Positions 22,706 to 34,445 of a stretch of DNA of 64,000 nucleotides are shown here, one piece after another. Each line of letters opens with the position of its first letter. Within the stretch, counting starts at the first letter, position 1. This DNA comes from Spiroplasma melliferum (lineage in GTDB: Bacteria > Bacillota_I > Bacilli_A > Mycoplasmatales > Mycoplasmataceae). The notes below the pieces were generated by a model. It had not been told where the DNA came from, made no database searches, and saw only the letters and a program-made list of their open reading frames with translations. Location of the stretch: the NCBI GenBank assembly GCA_005222125.1, contig CP029202.1, forward strand, positions 310,001 through 374,000, written 5' to 3'. A program made the translations under genes and the position numbers.

Positions 22706-23665
22706 ATGACTAATAATGATAATGGATATAATTCTAAAAGAGCATGATATGAATTAAAGCCAACATTAGTTGATCGTGCTGCTCCCTTTGATTTTAATTT
22801 AGTTAAACTTAGAAACACGGGTTATATTTTTTTAAGCACAGCTATTTTTGCTCCCTTTTTTATTAATATTTTGATTTCATATATGTTTGCACACAATGAA
22901 TATGCTTTAGCAGGAATGAACTTTATTAGTTGAATTATTGTTGCAGCTGGTTCATATTTTGTTATTAGTGGGGCCCAAAATGAAATTATGCGGTCAGGTG
23001 CTATTGCCTTTTATTATTTTTATTTTATTCCAAATATTATTGGTTTAGTAATTGGGACTATTGCAAACCAGTTTCATCCAGCTGTTAGCGTTAAAACAAC
23101 AATTAATTTATTAGCATCAATAATTGCAGGATTGGTAACAATTTTTATTCTTTATAGATCGTCACCATCAATTTTTAAAAAAATTAAATTAACTTTAAAA
23201 CAGGATTATAAACGCATTCTTGTTGTTTGTCCAATTGGTATTATTGCTATTTTTTCAATTCATTTATTTTTTGTTTATTTACAATCATTAATAACAACAA
23301 CAATTTCAAACAATCAAAATAATTTAATTGTAGGATTAGATAAATGGTGAAATATTGTTTTCTTATTTATTTATACAATTTGTATTGCTCCAATTGTTGA
23401 AGAATTAGCAACTAGACATGGGATTTTTAGTTTAAGTGGTAACAAATGACTTGGATTTGTTTCATCAATAATTTTCTTTGCTGGAATACATGTTGCTGGA
23501 ACAGGAGATTGAGAACATATTATTGGATATATTGGAGCATCATTAACACTAGGAATGTTATTTCTAATTGTTAATGGAAATGTTACATATACAATAATTC
23601 CCCATGCTGGTTATAATTTCATTGTTGCCATTTTAATGCTTGTTGCACCAAAATTTTTATCATAA
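22706..23665 (+). CDS. CPBP (CAAX/Abi) family intramembrane protease
   Basis: 319 residues with about seven predicted membrane helices and an AGGAG ribosome site. The C-terminal part carries the three family motifs in order: EELATRHG (EExxxR), FAGIHV (FxxxH) and HAGYNF (HxxxN). These glutamate-type membrane proteases cleave within or near the bilayer; in prokaryotes roles range from prenyl-protein processing to bacteriocin self-immunity. Nothing nearby suggests a bacteriocin. Its transcript ends in a hairpin facing the minus-strand alaX-like gene. Confidence 0.87.
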
Positions 23666-23673
23666 TTAGTTTT

Positions 23674-23694
23674 AAAAAGCACCAAGTGCTTTTT
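23674..23694 (+). terminator. Terminator after CPBP protease
   Basis: AAAAGCAC/GTGCTTTT stem with a three-base loop and T-rich tail. Confidence 0.8.
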
Positions 23695-23726
23695 ATTTTT
23701 ATTAAATATATCAATAATTTTAATAC

Positions 23727-23756
23727 AAAAAAGATGATACATAATATCATCTTTTT
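23727..23756. terminator. Terminator of the alaX-like gene
   Basis: AAAAAGATGATA/TATCATCTTTTT stem, placed at the 3' end of the minus-strand gene; the A-run gives a U-tract on the minus transcript, and the T-run one on the plus transcript. Confidence 0.85.
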
Positions 23757-25155
23757 AATCCATTTCTGCTTTTTTTATTGTTACTATTAAAAGGTCCAAA
23801 AATGGTTTAATATCATTTTGAAAGGTAAAGCTAATAAATAAAGCTGTCCCGCCGCCAGCCATTGCAAAGGCATTTTTATTAGTTTGCAAAAAGTTATTAA
23901 GATTAAATTTACTTTGATGTTTTTTAGTAAAACCAATAAATCCATACTGTAAGGTTGAATTAATAAAAATTAGCAAGTTATTTTCGTATTCTTGTAAAAA
24001 TTTATTTAATTTATTGCGTATTAATTCAAGTGTTATTTTTTCATCATTAATAATAATTTCTTTGATTATTAAATTATTATTAATATTTATTTCTTTAATT
24101 GGAAAAACAGTATTATCAATTGTTTGTAATAATAATTTGTATTTTTCTTTTGCAATTTCATTTAATTGTTTTTCTAATTGTTCAATTTCTATATTTAAAT
24201 TATTTTTTGCAAGTATCGTTGTTGGAATTACAAAATTGGGAATTGTAAAATTAAATTCAGCATCATAATTCTTGATTTTTTTAATACTTTGGGATAAATT
24301 ATCTTTTTTTTGATTAATTCAATTAGTAAAGTAACTTTGTGTTGCTTCTTTATTTGTTGAAAATTGTATTCGAACTTTCTTTTTATCAACTCAACAATCC
24401 CAAATTTCAAAAAAATTAATTTCTTGTAAGTTATTAACATGTGTCCCCCCACATAAGTCAATTGTTGCAGTTGGAAATTCAACAACGCGAACAATTGGAT
24501 CATATTCAAAATTTGGATGAGCAATTTTTAATTCTCTTGCTTGGGCAATTGGCATTTGATGTTCAATTTTAGCAATGTCATGATTAATTAATTTTTCAAT
24601 AATTTGCTTGCGAGCTTTTAAAATAATTTCTAATCAGTTATCAACTTTATTCATTGCTAAGAAAGCATAATCAGTTTTAATTTGCACCGAATCTGTCATG
24701 TCACCATCATTTAAAATATGTTCAATAATGTAAGATAGAATATGTTGGGCTGTATGATTTTTTGTAATTTTAATCCGACGTTCAACATCAATTTTTTGGA
24801 TTAATACATCATTAATTTCGATTGTTGTGCCATTAGTATCAACAAGATGAAGATATACTTTTTTATAAATTTGTTTATTTAAGTCAAAAACAGAAATTTT
24901 ATGTTCTTTTTTAATTAATACTCCTGTATCAGAGATTTGACCTCCACCAAGGGCATAAAAAACAGTATGATCAAAAGCAATAAATCCAATTCCATTTAAT
25001 GTGGTAACTGGATAACCATTTGCATCAAATAATGCTAAAACTGTTGCAGTATCAGTTGTTTGGTCATAACCATGAAAAGTGGTAGGGGGAAGATTAACAT
25101 TATTCTCTTGTTTTTTGAAGGTAGTTCATAATAATTCAATTTGTTCATTAGTCAT
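23755..25155 (-). CDS. Alanyl-tRNA editing protein, AlaX-L type
   Basis: 466 residues, matching the back half of alanyl-tRNA synthetase without the aminoacylation domain. The zinc and editing-site motifs are HTAQHILSYI near residue 136 and CGGTHVNN near 237; a DHHA1-like C-terminal domain with coiled coil ends in AFAMAGGGTALF. Such proteins hydrolyse Ser- or Gly-tRNA(Ala) in trans. The start ATG 25155 has GAGAGG about 12 bases upstream. Eight or more TGA Trp codons fragment it under the standard code. A separate full AlaRS is expected elsewhere. An AlaRS remnant is less likely because the frame is intact and has its own ribosome site. Confidence 0.85.
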
Positions 25156-25330
25156 AAGATATTGGTTCCTCTCTTAATATTAAATTATATGTTATATTTG
25201 TAAATTGTAAATAAACGATAAGAAAAATCTGTTAATTTAATTAAAATGATTTTCACAATAAACAAGATAATATTTTATAAACTATGAAAAAATAATTTAA
25301 TAATAAAAAGCCAAAAAAGAGGCGAATAAA

Positions 25331-25987
25331 ATGAAAAAAATGTTCAGTTTATTAACACTCATGAGTTTTAGTTTTGGTACTATGTCTAAGATTATTGCCG
25401 CTAGTGCATTAGAAAGCCAACTCATACCACCAGTAATAAAAGCGGAAACTAATTTAGATTTATCTTATAAAAATGGTGATAATTATAATGATAATAAAGG
25501 TGATGTTGTTTTTAATGATTGAGGTTTAAAAAGCGATGGGTGAAGATTGTGACATACATTTAATATTGGTTTTATTAATCCTATTACTTATAAAAAAATT
25601 ATGTTTTTAGGGACAAATGCAGATTTTTATACAAAAATTAGTTGAGGAAATGACGAATATTATGGTGATAAATTAAACAAATATAATGCTTGTTATAATG
25701 ATAATAAAGTAAGTAATAAAATTATTAATGCAAAAGTTCTTAATCCAAATCTTGATGTTCCTAGATTTGTTAGAAATGAAAGTCGTTTTTTTGTTCAGTC
25801 ACTTGAAATTCGTTATATTAGGGCATACCTTTCAGCAACGCAACTGTTTGCCTTAACTTGATATTATGATAATAATAATTATTATATTCAAGTTTTTACA
25901 TACTATTGAGTAAAAGTATGACATTCATGGATATATGGTGGGACATGAATGGGGATTGGTACTGGTATTAGATTATATAATGATTAA
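25331..25987 (+). CDS. Secreted aromatic-rich protein (218 aa)
   Basis: A signal peptide with SMSFGT-type hydrophobic core ends near residue 24 (IIAASALES) and has no lipobox cysteine, so the mature protein is probably released or surface-bound. The mature part is rich in Trp, Tyr, Asn and Asp, with many TGA Trp codons, and looks all-beta (for example ALTWYYDNNNYYIQVFTYYW). GAGG precedes the ATG by ten bases. It stands alone between the divergent alaX-like gene and the convergent RNase J gene. I do not recognise the family; a carbohydrate- or host-binding role would be speculation. Confidence 0.78.
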
Positions 25988-26010
25988 ATAATAATAAAAT
26001 ATATATTAAA

Positions 26011-26045
26011 AAATAAAAGAATATTTTTACATATTCTTTTATTTT
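26011..26045. terminator. Bidirectional terminator, 25331 gene/rnj
   Basis: A 14-base inverted repeat AAATAAAAGAATAT/ATATTCTTTTATTT with a six-base loop lies at the ends of two convergent genes and overlaps the rnj stop. Confidence 0.87.
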
Positions 26046-27799
26046 TTATTTAAAATTACTGGAATAATTAATGGATTACGACGTTTATAACGGTAAATGA
26101 AAGGAGATAATGATTGCTTGATAGCATTTTTTAGAGCCCCAAAAGTTGGCTTTTGAGTTTTTAAAACTTCATTAACTGCTTCGGTTGCTAAGCGAATTGA
26201 TTCATTAATAATATTTCCAGATTCTTTAACATAGAAACTTCCTCTTGAAATAATCCGTGGTGGAGTTAGCAATTGGTTATTTTGTGAATCAATTGAAATA
26301 ACAACAGCAATTAAACCATCTTTTGATAAGATTTCACGGTCACGAACAACAGCTGTTGTTTGACCTGATAAATCTTTGCCATCAACATAGACAGCTTCAG
26401 CTTCAATTCGTTTTCCAATTGCTGCTGTTCCATTTAATAATTCAATTTGATCACCATTAGCACAAATAAAGACATTATCTTTTGGCACATTGACACTAAT
26501 TGCTGTTTCACCATGTTGACGAAGCATACGATAGTCACCATGCATTGGCATAAAGTATTTTGGCTTCAATAGGGTAAATAATAATTTTTGTTCTTCTTGC
26601 GAAGCATGACCAGAAGTATGAATTTGATTTAGAGGACTATTTTCTTGTACAATAGCACCGGCACGAACTAGTTTATTAATAACTCGTTCAACATCAGCTT
26701 GATTACCAGGAATTGGTGATGATGAAAAAATAACAGTATCACCAGGAATAATAGAAATATGTTGATGTTGGTTATTTGCAATTCGTGATAATGCAGCCAT
26801 TGGTTCACCTTGACTTCCAGTACAAATAATTAATATTTCATTATCTTTATAGTTTTTAGCATCATTAGCTTTAATAAATGCCTTATCGGAAATTTTTAAA
26901 TGTCCCATTTGACGAATAATTTTAATAATTCGATCTAAGCTTCGACCAAAAACTAAAATTTTTCGTCCATATTTATTTGCAATTTCAACAATATGTTGAA
27001 TTCGATGGACATTTGAAGCAAAAGTTGAAATTAAAATTCGCCCTTTAGCTTTAACAAATAATTCACTAATATTTTTAATAATTTTTGTTTCAGTTTGAGT
27101 ATAACCTTCAACTTCAGCATTAGTACTATCAGCCATTAATAACATAACACCTTCTTGCCCCATATTTGCCATTCGTTCAATATCAGCACGATGTCCTAGT
27201 GGCGTTCAGTCAAATTTATAATCACCTGTTGAAACAACTTTTCCATTTGGAGTAACTACTGAAATTCCAAAAGCATCAGGAATACTATGATTAACAGCAA
27301 AAAAGTTAATTTTAAAGTTTTTCGTTTTAATCACACTCATATTATCAACTTCTTTAACAATTGTGGTTTGTTCCAATTTTGCTTCTTTTAGCCGATCACG
27401 AATTAAAGCAGCTGCTAATCGTGGTGCATAAATAATTGGAATATTAACTTCACGTAATAAATAGGGAATTCCACCAATATGGTCTTCGTGCCCATGCGTA
27501 ATAAATAACGCTTTTATTTTTCGTTGATTTTCTTTTAAATAATTATAATTCGGAATAACAGCATCAACTCCAAGCATTGTTGAACTTGGGAATTTAACTC
27601 CTGCATCAAGCATAATTAACTCTTCATCATGCTCAATACAATATGTATTTTTTCCAACTTCTTCTAATCCGCCTAAAGCAAAGACTTTTGTTGGAATTTT
27701 ATTTTTAACAACATTTTGTGTTGGTTGTTTTGTTACTATACTAGTTGGTTTTGTAACTATTGTTTTGTTTTTACTTGTTTCTTTCTTTTCTTCATTCAT
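26039..27799 (-). CDS. rnj: Ribonuclease J
   Basis: 586 residues. The metallo-beta-lactamase metal site THGHEDHIGG lies near residue 90, with later ligands in FAVNHSIPDAF and in the beta-CASP domain (GSQGEP, HTSGHASQEE, PMHGD). RNase J is the 5'-3' exonuclease and endonuclease of mRNA decay and rRNA maturation in Firmicutes and Mollicutes. A Lys/Thr/Gln-rich N-terminal tail of about 35 residues precedes the catalytic core. ATG 27799 is favoured since GAGGTG lies nine bases upstream; GTG 27811 overlaps that site. RNase Y is encoded in the same window at 53997. Confidence 0.94.
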
Positions 27800-27972
27800 T
27801 GAAATTATCACCTCATAATTCTAAAATTAACGCATAGTTTTTTCTTTATTAAATTGCTTATTATTAAAAAGAAAAAAAATTAATTTACTAGTATCCAAAA
27901 AATTATAACATAAAGATTAATAAGATTACAAAAAAAATACTTTTTCTTTAAAAAAGTTAAATAATATTAAAT

Positions 27973-28554
27973 TTATAAAATAATTCAATCATTTTTTTTC
28001 AATCAAGGTTCTTTTTTATTAATTAAATCATAATATAGTTTGCCTTCTAAATGTGCTTGTTCATGTTGAAAAACAATTGCTTCATAACTACGAGCAGTAA
28101 TTGTCACTTGTTGTTGTTTTAAATAATCATAACCTTCAACAATAATTCGAAAACTACGAGGGACAAAGCCTTTTTTATCACCATTAACACTTAAACAGCC
28201 TTCGCCTTCTTCTATGCAAGCTATTTGTGCACTTTTTCCAATAATTTTAGGATTAATCATTGCATGCTCAATTATTTTTTTGACTCCTGTTTCGTCATTT
28301 GTCTCTTCAATCCGAATATAATACATTTTAATATTAAATCCAATTTGAGGAGCTGCTAAGCCAACAGCTGGTCTAATTGTATGGCCACTATTTTTTTGTG
28401 GATCTTGGGAATATCTTACAAAATCAATTAATTTTTTCATCACAAGTTCATTTTCAGGTGCTAATGGTAAAGAAACGTCAATTGATGGTTGCCGAATTGA
28501 CGGTGTGTCATCAAATACTAGTCAGTCTTTAGTTGGAATTTCGTTTTGCAACAC
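27973..28554 (-). CDS. def: Peptide deformylase
   Basis: 193 residues. Motif 1 GLAAPQIG, motif 2 EEGEGCLSVNG (Cys metal ligand) and motif 3 VFQHEQAHLEG (HExxH) are all present, so the iron/zinc hydrolase that removes N-formyl groups from new proteins should be active. The start is a GTG at 28554 with AGAGGTG seven bases upstream, well before the first internal ATG at 28443, giving the normal N-terminal helix. The frame reads through TGA near the end (28003, 27985) to TAA at 27973. Confidence 0.92.
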
Positions 28555-28654
28555 TAAAAATCACCTCTTAAAAAATTATAACATATTCAGCAATTATTAA
28601 AGAAAATTCTAAAGTTTTAGTATAATAAAAAAAAGAAAGAAAAGGGTTAAGAAA

Positions 28655-29218
28655 ATGCGCGTGATTAGTGGAAAATATAAGGGTTATCAAATTAAAACAT
28701 TAGATGGAATGAATACCAGGCCAATGACGGCCCGTATTAAAGAAGATGCATTTAATATTTTAGATAATTATTTTATTTATGAAAATAAGATTGGCTTAGA
28801 TATTTTTGCTGGAAGTGGTCAATTAGGAATTGAAGGCTTATCACGGGGGTTACAACAATGTTATTTTAATGATTCTCATCAGGGTGCTTACAAAATTATT
28901 GAAACGAATTTAAATAAATTAAAAATAAATAATGCAAAAATATTAAATTATGATTATAAAATTTTATTAAGTTGAATGATACAGCAGAAAATGTCAATTG
29001 ATATTTTATTTTTGGACCCACCTTTTAAGCAAATTGAGTATTATTATGATATTATTACTATAATATTGAATAACAATATTATCAATAACTATGGAATAAT
29101 AGTTTGTGAATCAAATCAAGTGTTGTCATTTGATCAATTTAATTTAGTTATGCTACGCTGTAAAGCATATAAAAAAAAGTATTTGTATATATTAAGATTA
29201 GAAAAAGGAGAACGTTAA
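28655..29218 (+). CDS. rsmD: 16S rRNA (guanine966-N2)-methyltransferase RsmD
   Basis: 187 residues. MRVISGKYKG and TRPMTARIKEDAFN at the N-terminus, SAM motif GLDIFAGSGQLGIEGLSRG near 47 and the catalytic DPPF near 127 match RsmD, which methylates G966 of 16S rRNA. A TGA Trp at 28976 is internal. The stop overlaps the ATG that is out of frame with gmk, and gmk begins two bases later, so this is the first gene of an rsmD-gmk-rsmB unit. Confidence 0.92.
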
Positions 29219-29219
29219 T

Positions 29220-29795
29220 GTGCAGAAAAAGGGTTTTTTAATTATTTTTTCTGGCCCATCAGGAGTCGGGAAAGGGACAATATGCCAAGAACTTTTTAAA
29301 TATGAGGAGTTAAATTTGGCTTATTCAGTTTCAATGACAACAAGAGCAAAAAGGCAGGATGAAGTTGAAGGGGTAAATTATTTTTTTGTTGACCGACCAA
29401 CATTTGAAACTGCAATTAAAAATGATGAATTATTAGAATATGCTGAATTTGTTGGTAATTATTATGGTACGCCAAAATCATATTGTATTGAGCAAATTAA
29501 TAATGGAAAAAATGTTTTATTAGAAATTGAAGTACAAGGTGCAACACAAGTATTACAAAAGGTAACCGATGCAGTTTCAATTTTTTTAATTCCACCAAGT
29601 TTAGAAGAATTAGAAAAACGAATTAGAGGCCGAAAAAGTGAACCCGAAGAAGTATTACAAGCACGATTAGCAAAAGCAGCTGATGAACTTCCGTTGCAAA
29701 GTAATTATAATTATGTTGTTGTAAATAACACCGTAGAACAAGCCGTTGCAGAAATTAAAACAATTTTAGAACAAGAAATTGCTAATCGTTCATAA
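29220..29795 (+). CDS. gmk: Guanylate kinase
   Basis: 191 residues. P-loop FSGPSGVGKGT at residues 9-19, TTRAKRQDEVEGVNYFFV for GMP binding, and IRGRKSEPEEV of the lid identify GMP kinase (GMP + ATP to GDP + ADP). The start is GTG at 29220, nine bases after AAGGAG; the ATG at 29218 is out of frame. Positioned between two rRNA methyltransferase genes in one transcript. Confidence 0.96.
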   Translation: MQKKGFLIIFSGPSGVGKGTICQELFKYEELNLAYSVSMTTRAKRQDEVEGVNYFFVDRPTFETAIKNDELLEYAEFVGNYYGTPKSYCIEQINNGKNVLLEIEVQGATQVLQKVTDAVSIFLIPPSLEELEKRIRGRKSEPEEVLQARLAKAADELPLQSNYNYVVVNNTVEQAVAEIKTILEQEIANRS

Positions 29796-29812
29796 GTTTA
29801 AAGGATTAAGAA

Positions 29813-31084
29813 ATGCAAGCAAGAGAAGTAGCATGGAATATCTTATGAAAAATTTTTGCAAAAAATAAGTTTAGTAATCATTTATTATCAAATATCGTAG
29901 AACAAAATGATAACTTTACTGACCAAGATAAAACTTTAATTTATCGAATTGTTTATGGTACTTTAAAAAATAAATTGTATTTAGAATATATTGCTAATCA
30001 ATTTATTGAATCCAAGAAAACTAATCAAAAATTACAAGTTCTGTTATGAATGAGTATTTATCAATTTCGTTTTTTAGATCGTATTCCTAATTATGCAATT
30101 GTTAATGAAGCTGTTAATATTAGTAAAAGTGTTAGTCCAAAATATGCTGGTTTTATTAATGCTACGTTAAAAAAGATTTTTGACAGTAAAGATGAGATTT
30201 TTGAAATTAACATTGCTGATGAAACAAAAAAATTAAGTATTAAATATAGTTTTCCATCATCATTATATTTAATTCTTCGGAATGAATATAGTGAAGATAT
30301 TGCTCGACAAGTAATGATTGATAGTTTAACCATTCCAAAACTTTCATTTCGCGTTAATACCCTAAAAATTAGCCGAGATGAATTATTATCCAAATATTCA
30401 AATTATAATTTGACAAAAAGTTTAGTGTCTTCTGTGGGGGTCATTGCTGATAAACCAGTTGTTAACTCAGAAATGTTTAAAAAAGGTTTAATTTTTATTC
30501 AAGATGAAATGAGTATGCGTATTGCAGAGATATTAGACCCACAAGAAACTGACCGCGTGTTAGATATGTGTAGTGCACCGGGTGGTAAAGCAACGCATCT
30601 AAGTCAAATCATGAACAATAAAGGGATTATTGATGCCTATGATATTAGTGAAAAGAAGATTAATTTAATTAAGATGAATGCTAGTCGATTAGGAATTACT
30701 AATATTTATCCACACTTATTAGATGCTAGAAAAATTAATAGTGAAATTCAATATGATAAAATTCTTTGTGATGCGCCCTGCAGTGGCTTAGGGGTAATTA
30801 AACGAAAGCCAGAAATTAAATATCATACTTTGACTAATCAAGAATTAGCAAATTTAGTTGAGATTCAAGAACAATTATTAGAAAAAGCTTATCAATTATT
30901 AAAACCAGGTGGAATTTTGGTTTATTCTACTTGTACTTTTGGTGGGTATGAAAATATTGTTCAAATCCGCAATTTTTTAGCAAAACATCCGGATTTAAAA
31001 ATTATTACAACAGAACAAATCTTTGGTTATGAAAATAATACAGATGGATTTTATTATTGTAAAATTAGAAAAAAAGATAAGTAA
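29813..31084 (+). CDS. rsmB: 16S rRNA (cytosine967-C5)-methyltransferase RsmB
   Basis: 423 residues from ATG 29813, with AAGGA upstream. A NusB-like RNA-binding domain fills about residues 1-140; a Rossmann methyltransferase domain follows with VLDMCSAPGGKATHLSQ (SAM motif I), CDAPCSGLG with the proton-abstracting or release cysteine, and YSTCTFGGYEN with the nucleophilic cysteine. This is the m5C967 enzyme (RsmB/Sun). Two TGA Trp codons before 30050 would shorten it under the standard code. Confidence 0.92.
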
Positions 31085-31138
31085 TTATAAAAACTATGTA
31101 AAATATATATAAATAATAAGAAGAAAGGAAGCACAATT

Positions 31139-32812
31139 ATGAATACGAATGTTAAATTAATTGAAAATCTGTTACAAGAATACTTAAAGGCAAATAATTT
31201 AACAATACCAGTGATGGTTGAAAAACCACGTCAAGAAGGATTTGGCCATTTATCAACCAATTTGGCTTTGTTACTAGCAAAAAAATTAAAAAAGACACCA
31301 AATAAAATTGCTGAAGAAATTATTGCTTTTATTGAAAAAAATAATAAATCATATTTTAAAAAGATTGAAATTGCTGGCGCCGGGTTTATTAATTTTACCT
31401 TAGCTGATGACCAGTTACATCAAGTTATTAATGAGGTTTTAAAACGACAAGCAAACTATGGATATTCAGCAGCGAAGAATTTTACTTATAATTTAGAAAT
31501 TGTTTCAGCTAATCCAACGGGATTTTTACATATTGGTCATGCTCGGAATGGTGCTATTGGTGACAGTGTTGCTCGAATTTTGCGAGCAGCTGGTTATCAT
31601 GTCCAAACTGAATATTATGTTAATGATGCTGGTAATCAAATTAATACTTTAGCAGTAACGGTTTTTGTTAGTTATTTAAATTTATTAGGTAAAAAAACCG
31701 AGTTACCTGCTGATGCATATCGTGGCGATATGTATGATGCTGTTGCACAATACTTTGTTGACAATTATCAAGATAAATTTATTAATTTAACTTTTAACGA
31801 AGATTATAAAATTAGTGATCCAAAGGTACACGAAATATTTCGTAAAAAATCAGTTGATTTATTTTTAGATATTATTAAAAAACAATTACAATTATTTCGA
31901 GTTGATATTGAATATTATTCTTCTGAAGCTTCAATGTACGAAGGAGGAAAAATTGATGCAACGTTAGCACAGTATGCTAAATTGGGAAAGACTTATCAAC
32001 AAGACGGTGCATTATGATTAAAAACAACTGATTTTGGCGATGATAAAGATCGGGTTTTAGTTAAATCAAATGGTGATTTAACTTATATTACCCCTGATTT
32101 AGCATCACATAATGAACGGTTAATGCGAAGCAAGGCCGATAAATTAGTTAATTTTTGAGGTGGTGATCATCACGGTTATATTGTGCGAATGTTAGCGGGA
32201 TTACAGTTATTAGGTTATAAAAAAGACATTTTAGATATTGATATGATTCAAATGGTACGGTTAATTAAAGATGGTGCTGAATATAAAATGAGTAAACGAA
32301 AAGGAACAGCAGTTTGATTAATTGACTTAATTGAGGAAATTGGAGTTGATGCAATTCGTTATATGTTATCTTCAAAAAGTGCTCAAAGTCATATGGACTT
32401 AGATATTGGTATTTTAAAAGAACATTCTTCAAAAAATCCTGTTTATTATGCACAATATGCAACAGCTCGTTGTAATAGTGTGCTAAAACAAGCTAAAATA
32501 AGCAAAATTAATTTTACCGATGTTAAAACCTTTGAGTTATTAACGTCACAAAAAGAATTATACCTTTTAAATGAGATTGATTTATTTAATCGTTGCATTG
32601 AAGGAGCAGCAAAATTACGCCAACCACATCTTATTTGTGATTATGTGCAAAATATTGCACGGCAATTCCATTCATATTATAATGAATCAAAAGTTATTAA
32701 TTTAGATAACTTAGAATTAACAAAACAACGTTTAGTATTTATTAAAGTAATTTATCAAGTTTTATCAAATGCCTTTAATTTATTAGGGGTTAATGTTATT
32801 GAACAGATGTAA
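31139..32812 (+). CDS. argS: Arginyl-tRNA synthetase
   Basis: 557 residues. A class I synthetase with an ArgRS N-terminal tRNA-recognition domain, the signature [15 protein letters not shown] (HIGH) near 123, and [11 protein letters not shown] (KMSK) near 384, then the helical anticodon-binding domain with [12 protein letters not shown] and C-terminal [12 protein letters not shown]. It charges tRNA(Arg). GAAAGGA precedes the ATG. TGA codons encode Trp at 32018 and elsewhere. It lies in the same direction as rsmB, 54 bases downstream. Confidence 0.96.
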
Positions 32813-32859
32813 TTATTTAAGTTATGTTATAATCTATAAGACAGAAAGAGGGTGCAGGT

Positions 32860-34374
32860 GTGTTGCAAAATAATTGAGATGTTTTTTTATTTAATCCATT
32901 AATGTTATTATTGTTATTTGTTCTTTACATATTAATTTTAATAAAAAACATTAAAATTAAACATACTAGTCAGAAGGCATTCTTTATTCAAACTTTTTTA
33001 TATTGATTTGCGTTATCAGCAATTATTGGTGATAATTTTGAGTTCCGTGATTTATTTTTTGCTGCATCAATTAATAATATGGGAGGAATTGCCATTATTG
33101 CCACAACTTCCCTTTCTCTTTATGCTTTTTTAGCGATGATTCCTTATGTATTTTTACATAAGGTTTTTTCTCGTATTGGCTGACATTTTTTTCAATATAC
33201 AATGTTTGGAATATCAATGCTAGGAATTTTTATTTTAATTATTTATCCATCCGCGCCAACATTAATTATAGCGGCAATTTTTCTTGGTTTTGGAATTATT
33301 ACTAAGGCGAGTTATTTTTTATCATATAATGAGGCATATGGTCGTAAGTTTTTTCCATTTAAAACAATTAGTTTAGTGGCACCGCTAATGACATTTGCGC
33401 TTATTTTTGGTAGTGAGTTTAACAATATTGTTATTACAACAGGAAGTAATTTAACTAATCATTTACAAATAGGAATTATTGGAATTGGTGCAATAGTTGC
33501 TATTGCAGGGGCAACCATTTTATATGCCTTGTTTTCACATAAAGAGTTTACCTCAACATCATTTACAGTTGAACAACAAAAAATGTTTGAACCATTTAAA
33601 TGAGGGAAAGTGTTAATTATCTTTTTTATGGCAATTTTAATTATTATTTTAAAAGAAGTGTCCCAATCAAATATTTATATTTGATTGTTAGGTCAGCGCA
33701 CATGGGAAAAATACCATGATGTTTGGAAAGTCAACCAATTTGTCCGCTTAAATGAACAATTATTCTTAATTCCACAGTTTTTTGGTGCTTATTTAGTTTG
33801 TCATTTACTTTATAATAAAATTGGTGTTAAATATTGTTTTGGACTAGGGTTATTATTATGATTTATTTTCTTTAGTATTACGGCATTTAATCATTCGCCA
33901 GAAGCTTACTTAGCATTGCAAGTTATTAATGGGTTAGCTTTTGCTATGTGTTTTAACATTTTGTTTGCAATGACTTGTGAATGAAAATATCGTTCGCCAA
34001 CAAACAAACCAATTGTAGCGCAATTTCAATTATTATGATTTGGATTAGAATTCATTATTAAGTTTGTTGATGATGTAATGCGTGATAAAAAGGTTGGTAT
34101 ATTTAAAGAATATATTTATGGTCAACAATATATTTCTCGTGATAGTTTTGCGATTCAAATTGATAATATTACAACAATTATTTCAACGATTTGTGCCACA
34201 ATTGTTTTACTGTTATTGTTGATATTTTATTATACTTCAGACCTAATTTTAGCTGAATATCGTAATCATTTGCGTTTATTAGTTCCGAAGGTTAATCTAT
34301 TATTACGAGAAAGTTTTATTAGTCGTGTTAAATCAAATATTACTTCTGAAACAAATAACAAGAAAAAAACTTAA
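32860..34374 (+). CDS. Polytopic membrane protein, about 12 helices
   Basis: 504 residues started at GTG 32860, with GAGGG seven bases upstream; TTG 32863 is the next choice. About twelve hydrophobic helices are spread along the whole protein with short loops, a layout like MFS transporters, but I see no diagnostic MFS signature. A conserved-looking segment DNFEFRDLFFAASINNMGG follows helix 2, and RQRTW-like polar residues fall between the two halves. Trp residues are mainly TGA-encoded. It is followed by a BMP-type lipoprotein gene. A transporter is plausible; the substrate is unknown. Confidence 0.75.
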
Positions 34375-34445
34375 ATAAAATAATTTTTGTTTTGATAAAA
34401 AAGAATATTTTTAGTATTTTTTAATTATGGTTAAAGGAGATTAGA

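Noticed and set aside
24228-24524. Separate minus-strand gene inside the AlaX region
   Set aside because: It is in another frame from the intact AlaX reading frame and has no ribosome site.
29218-29220. ATG as the gmk start
   Set aside because: It is out of frame with the guanylate kinase; the correct start is the overlapping GTG at 29220.
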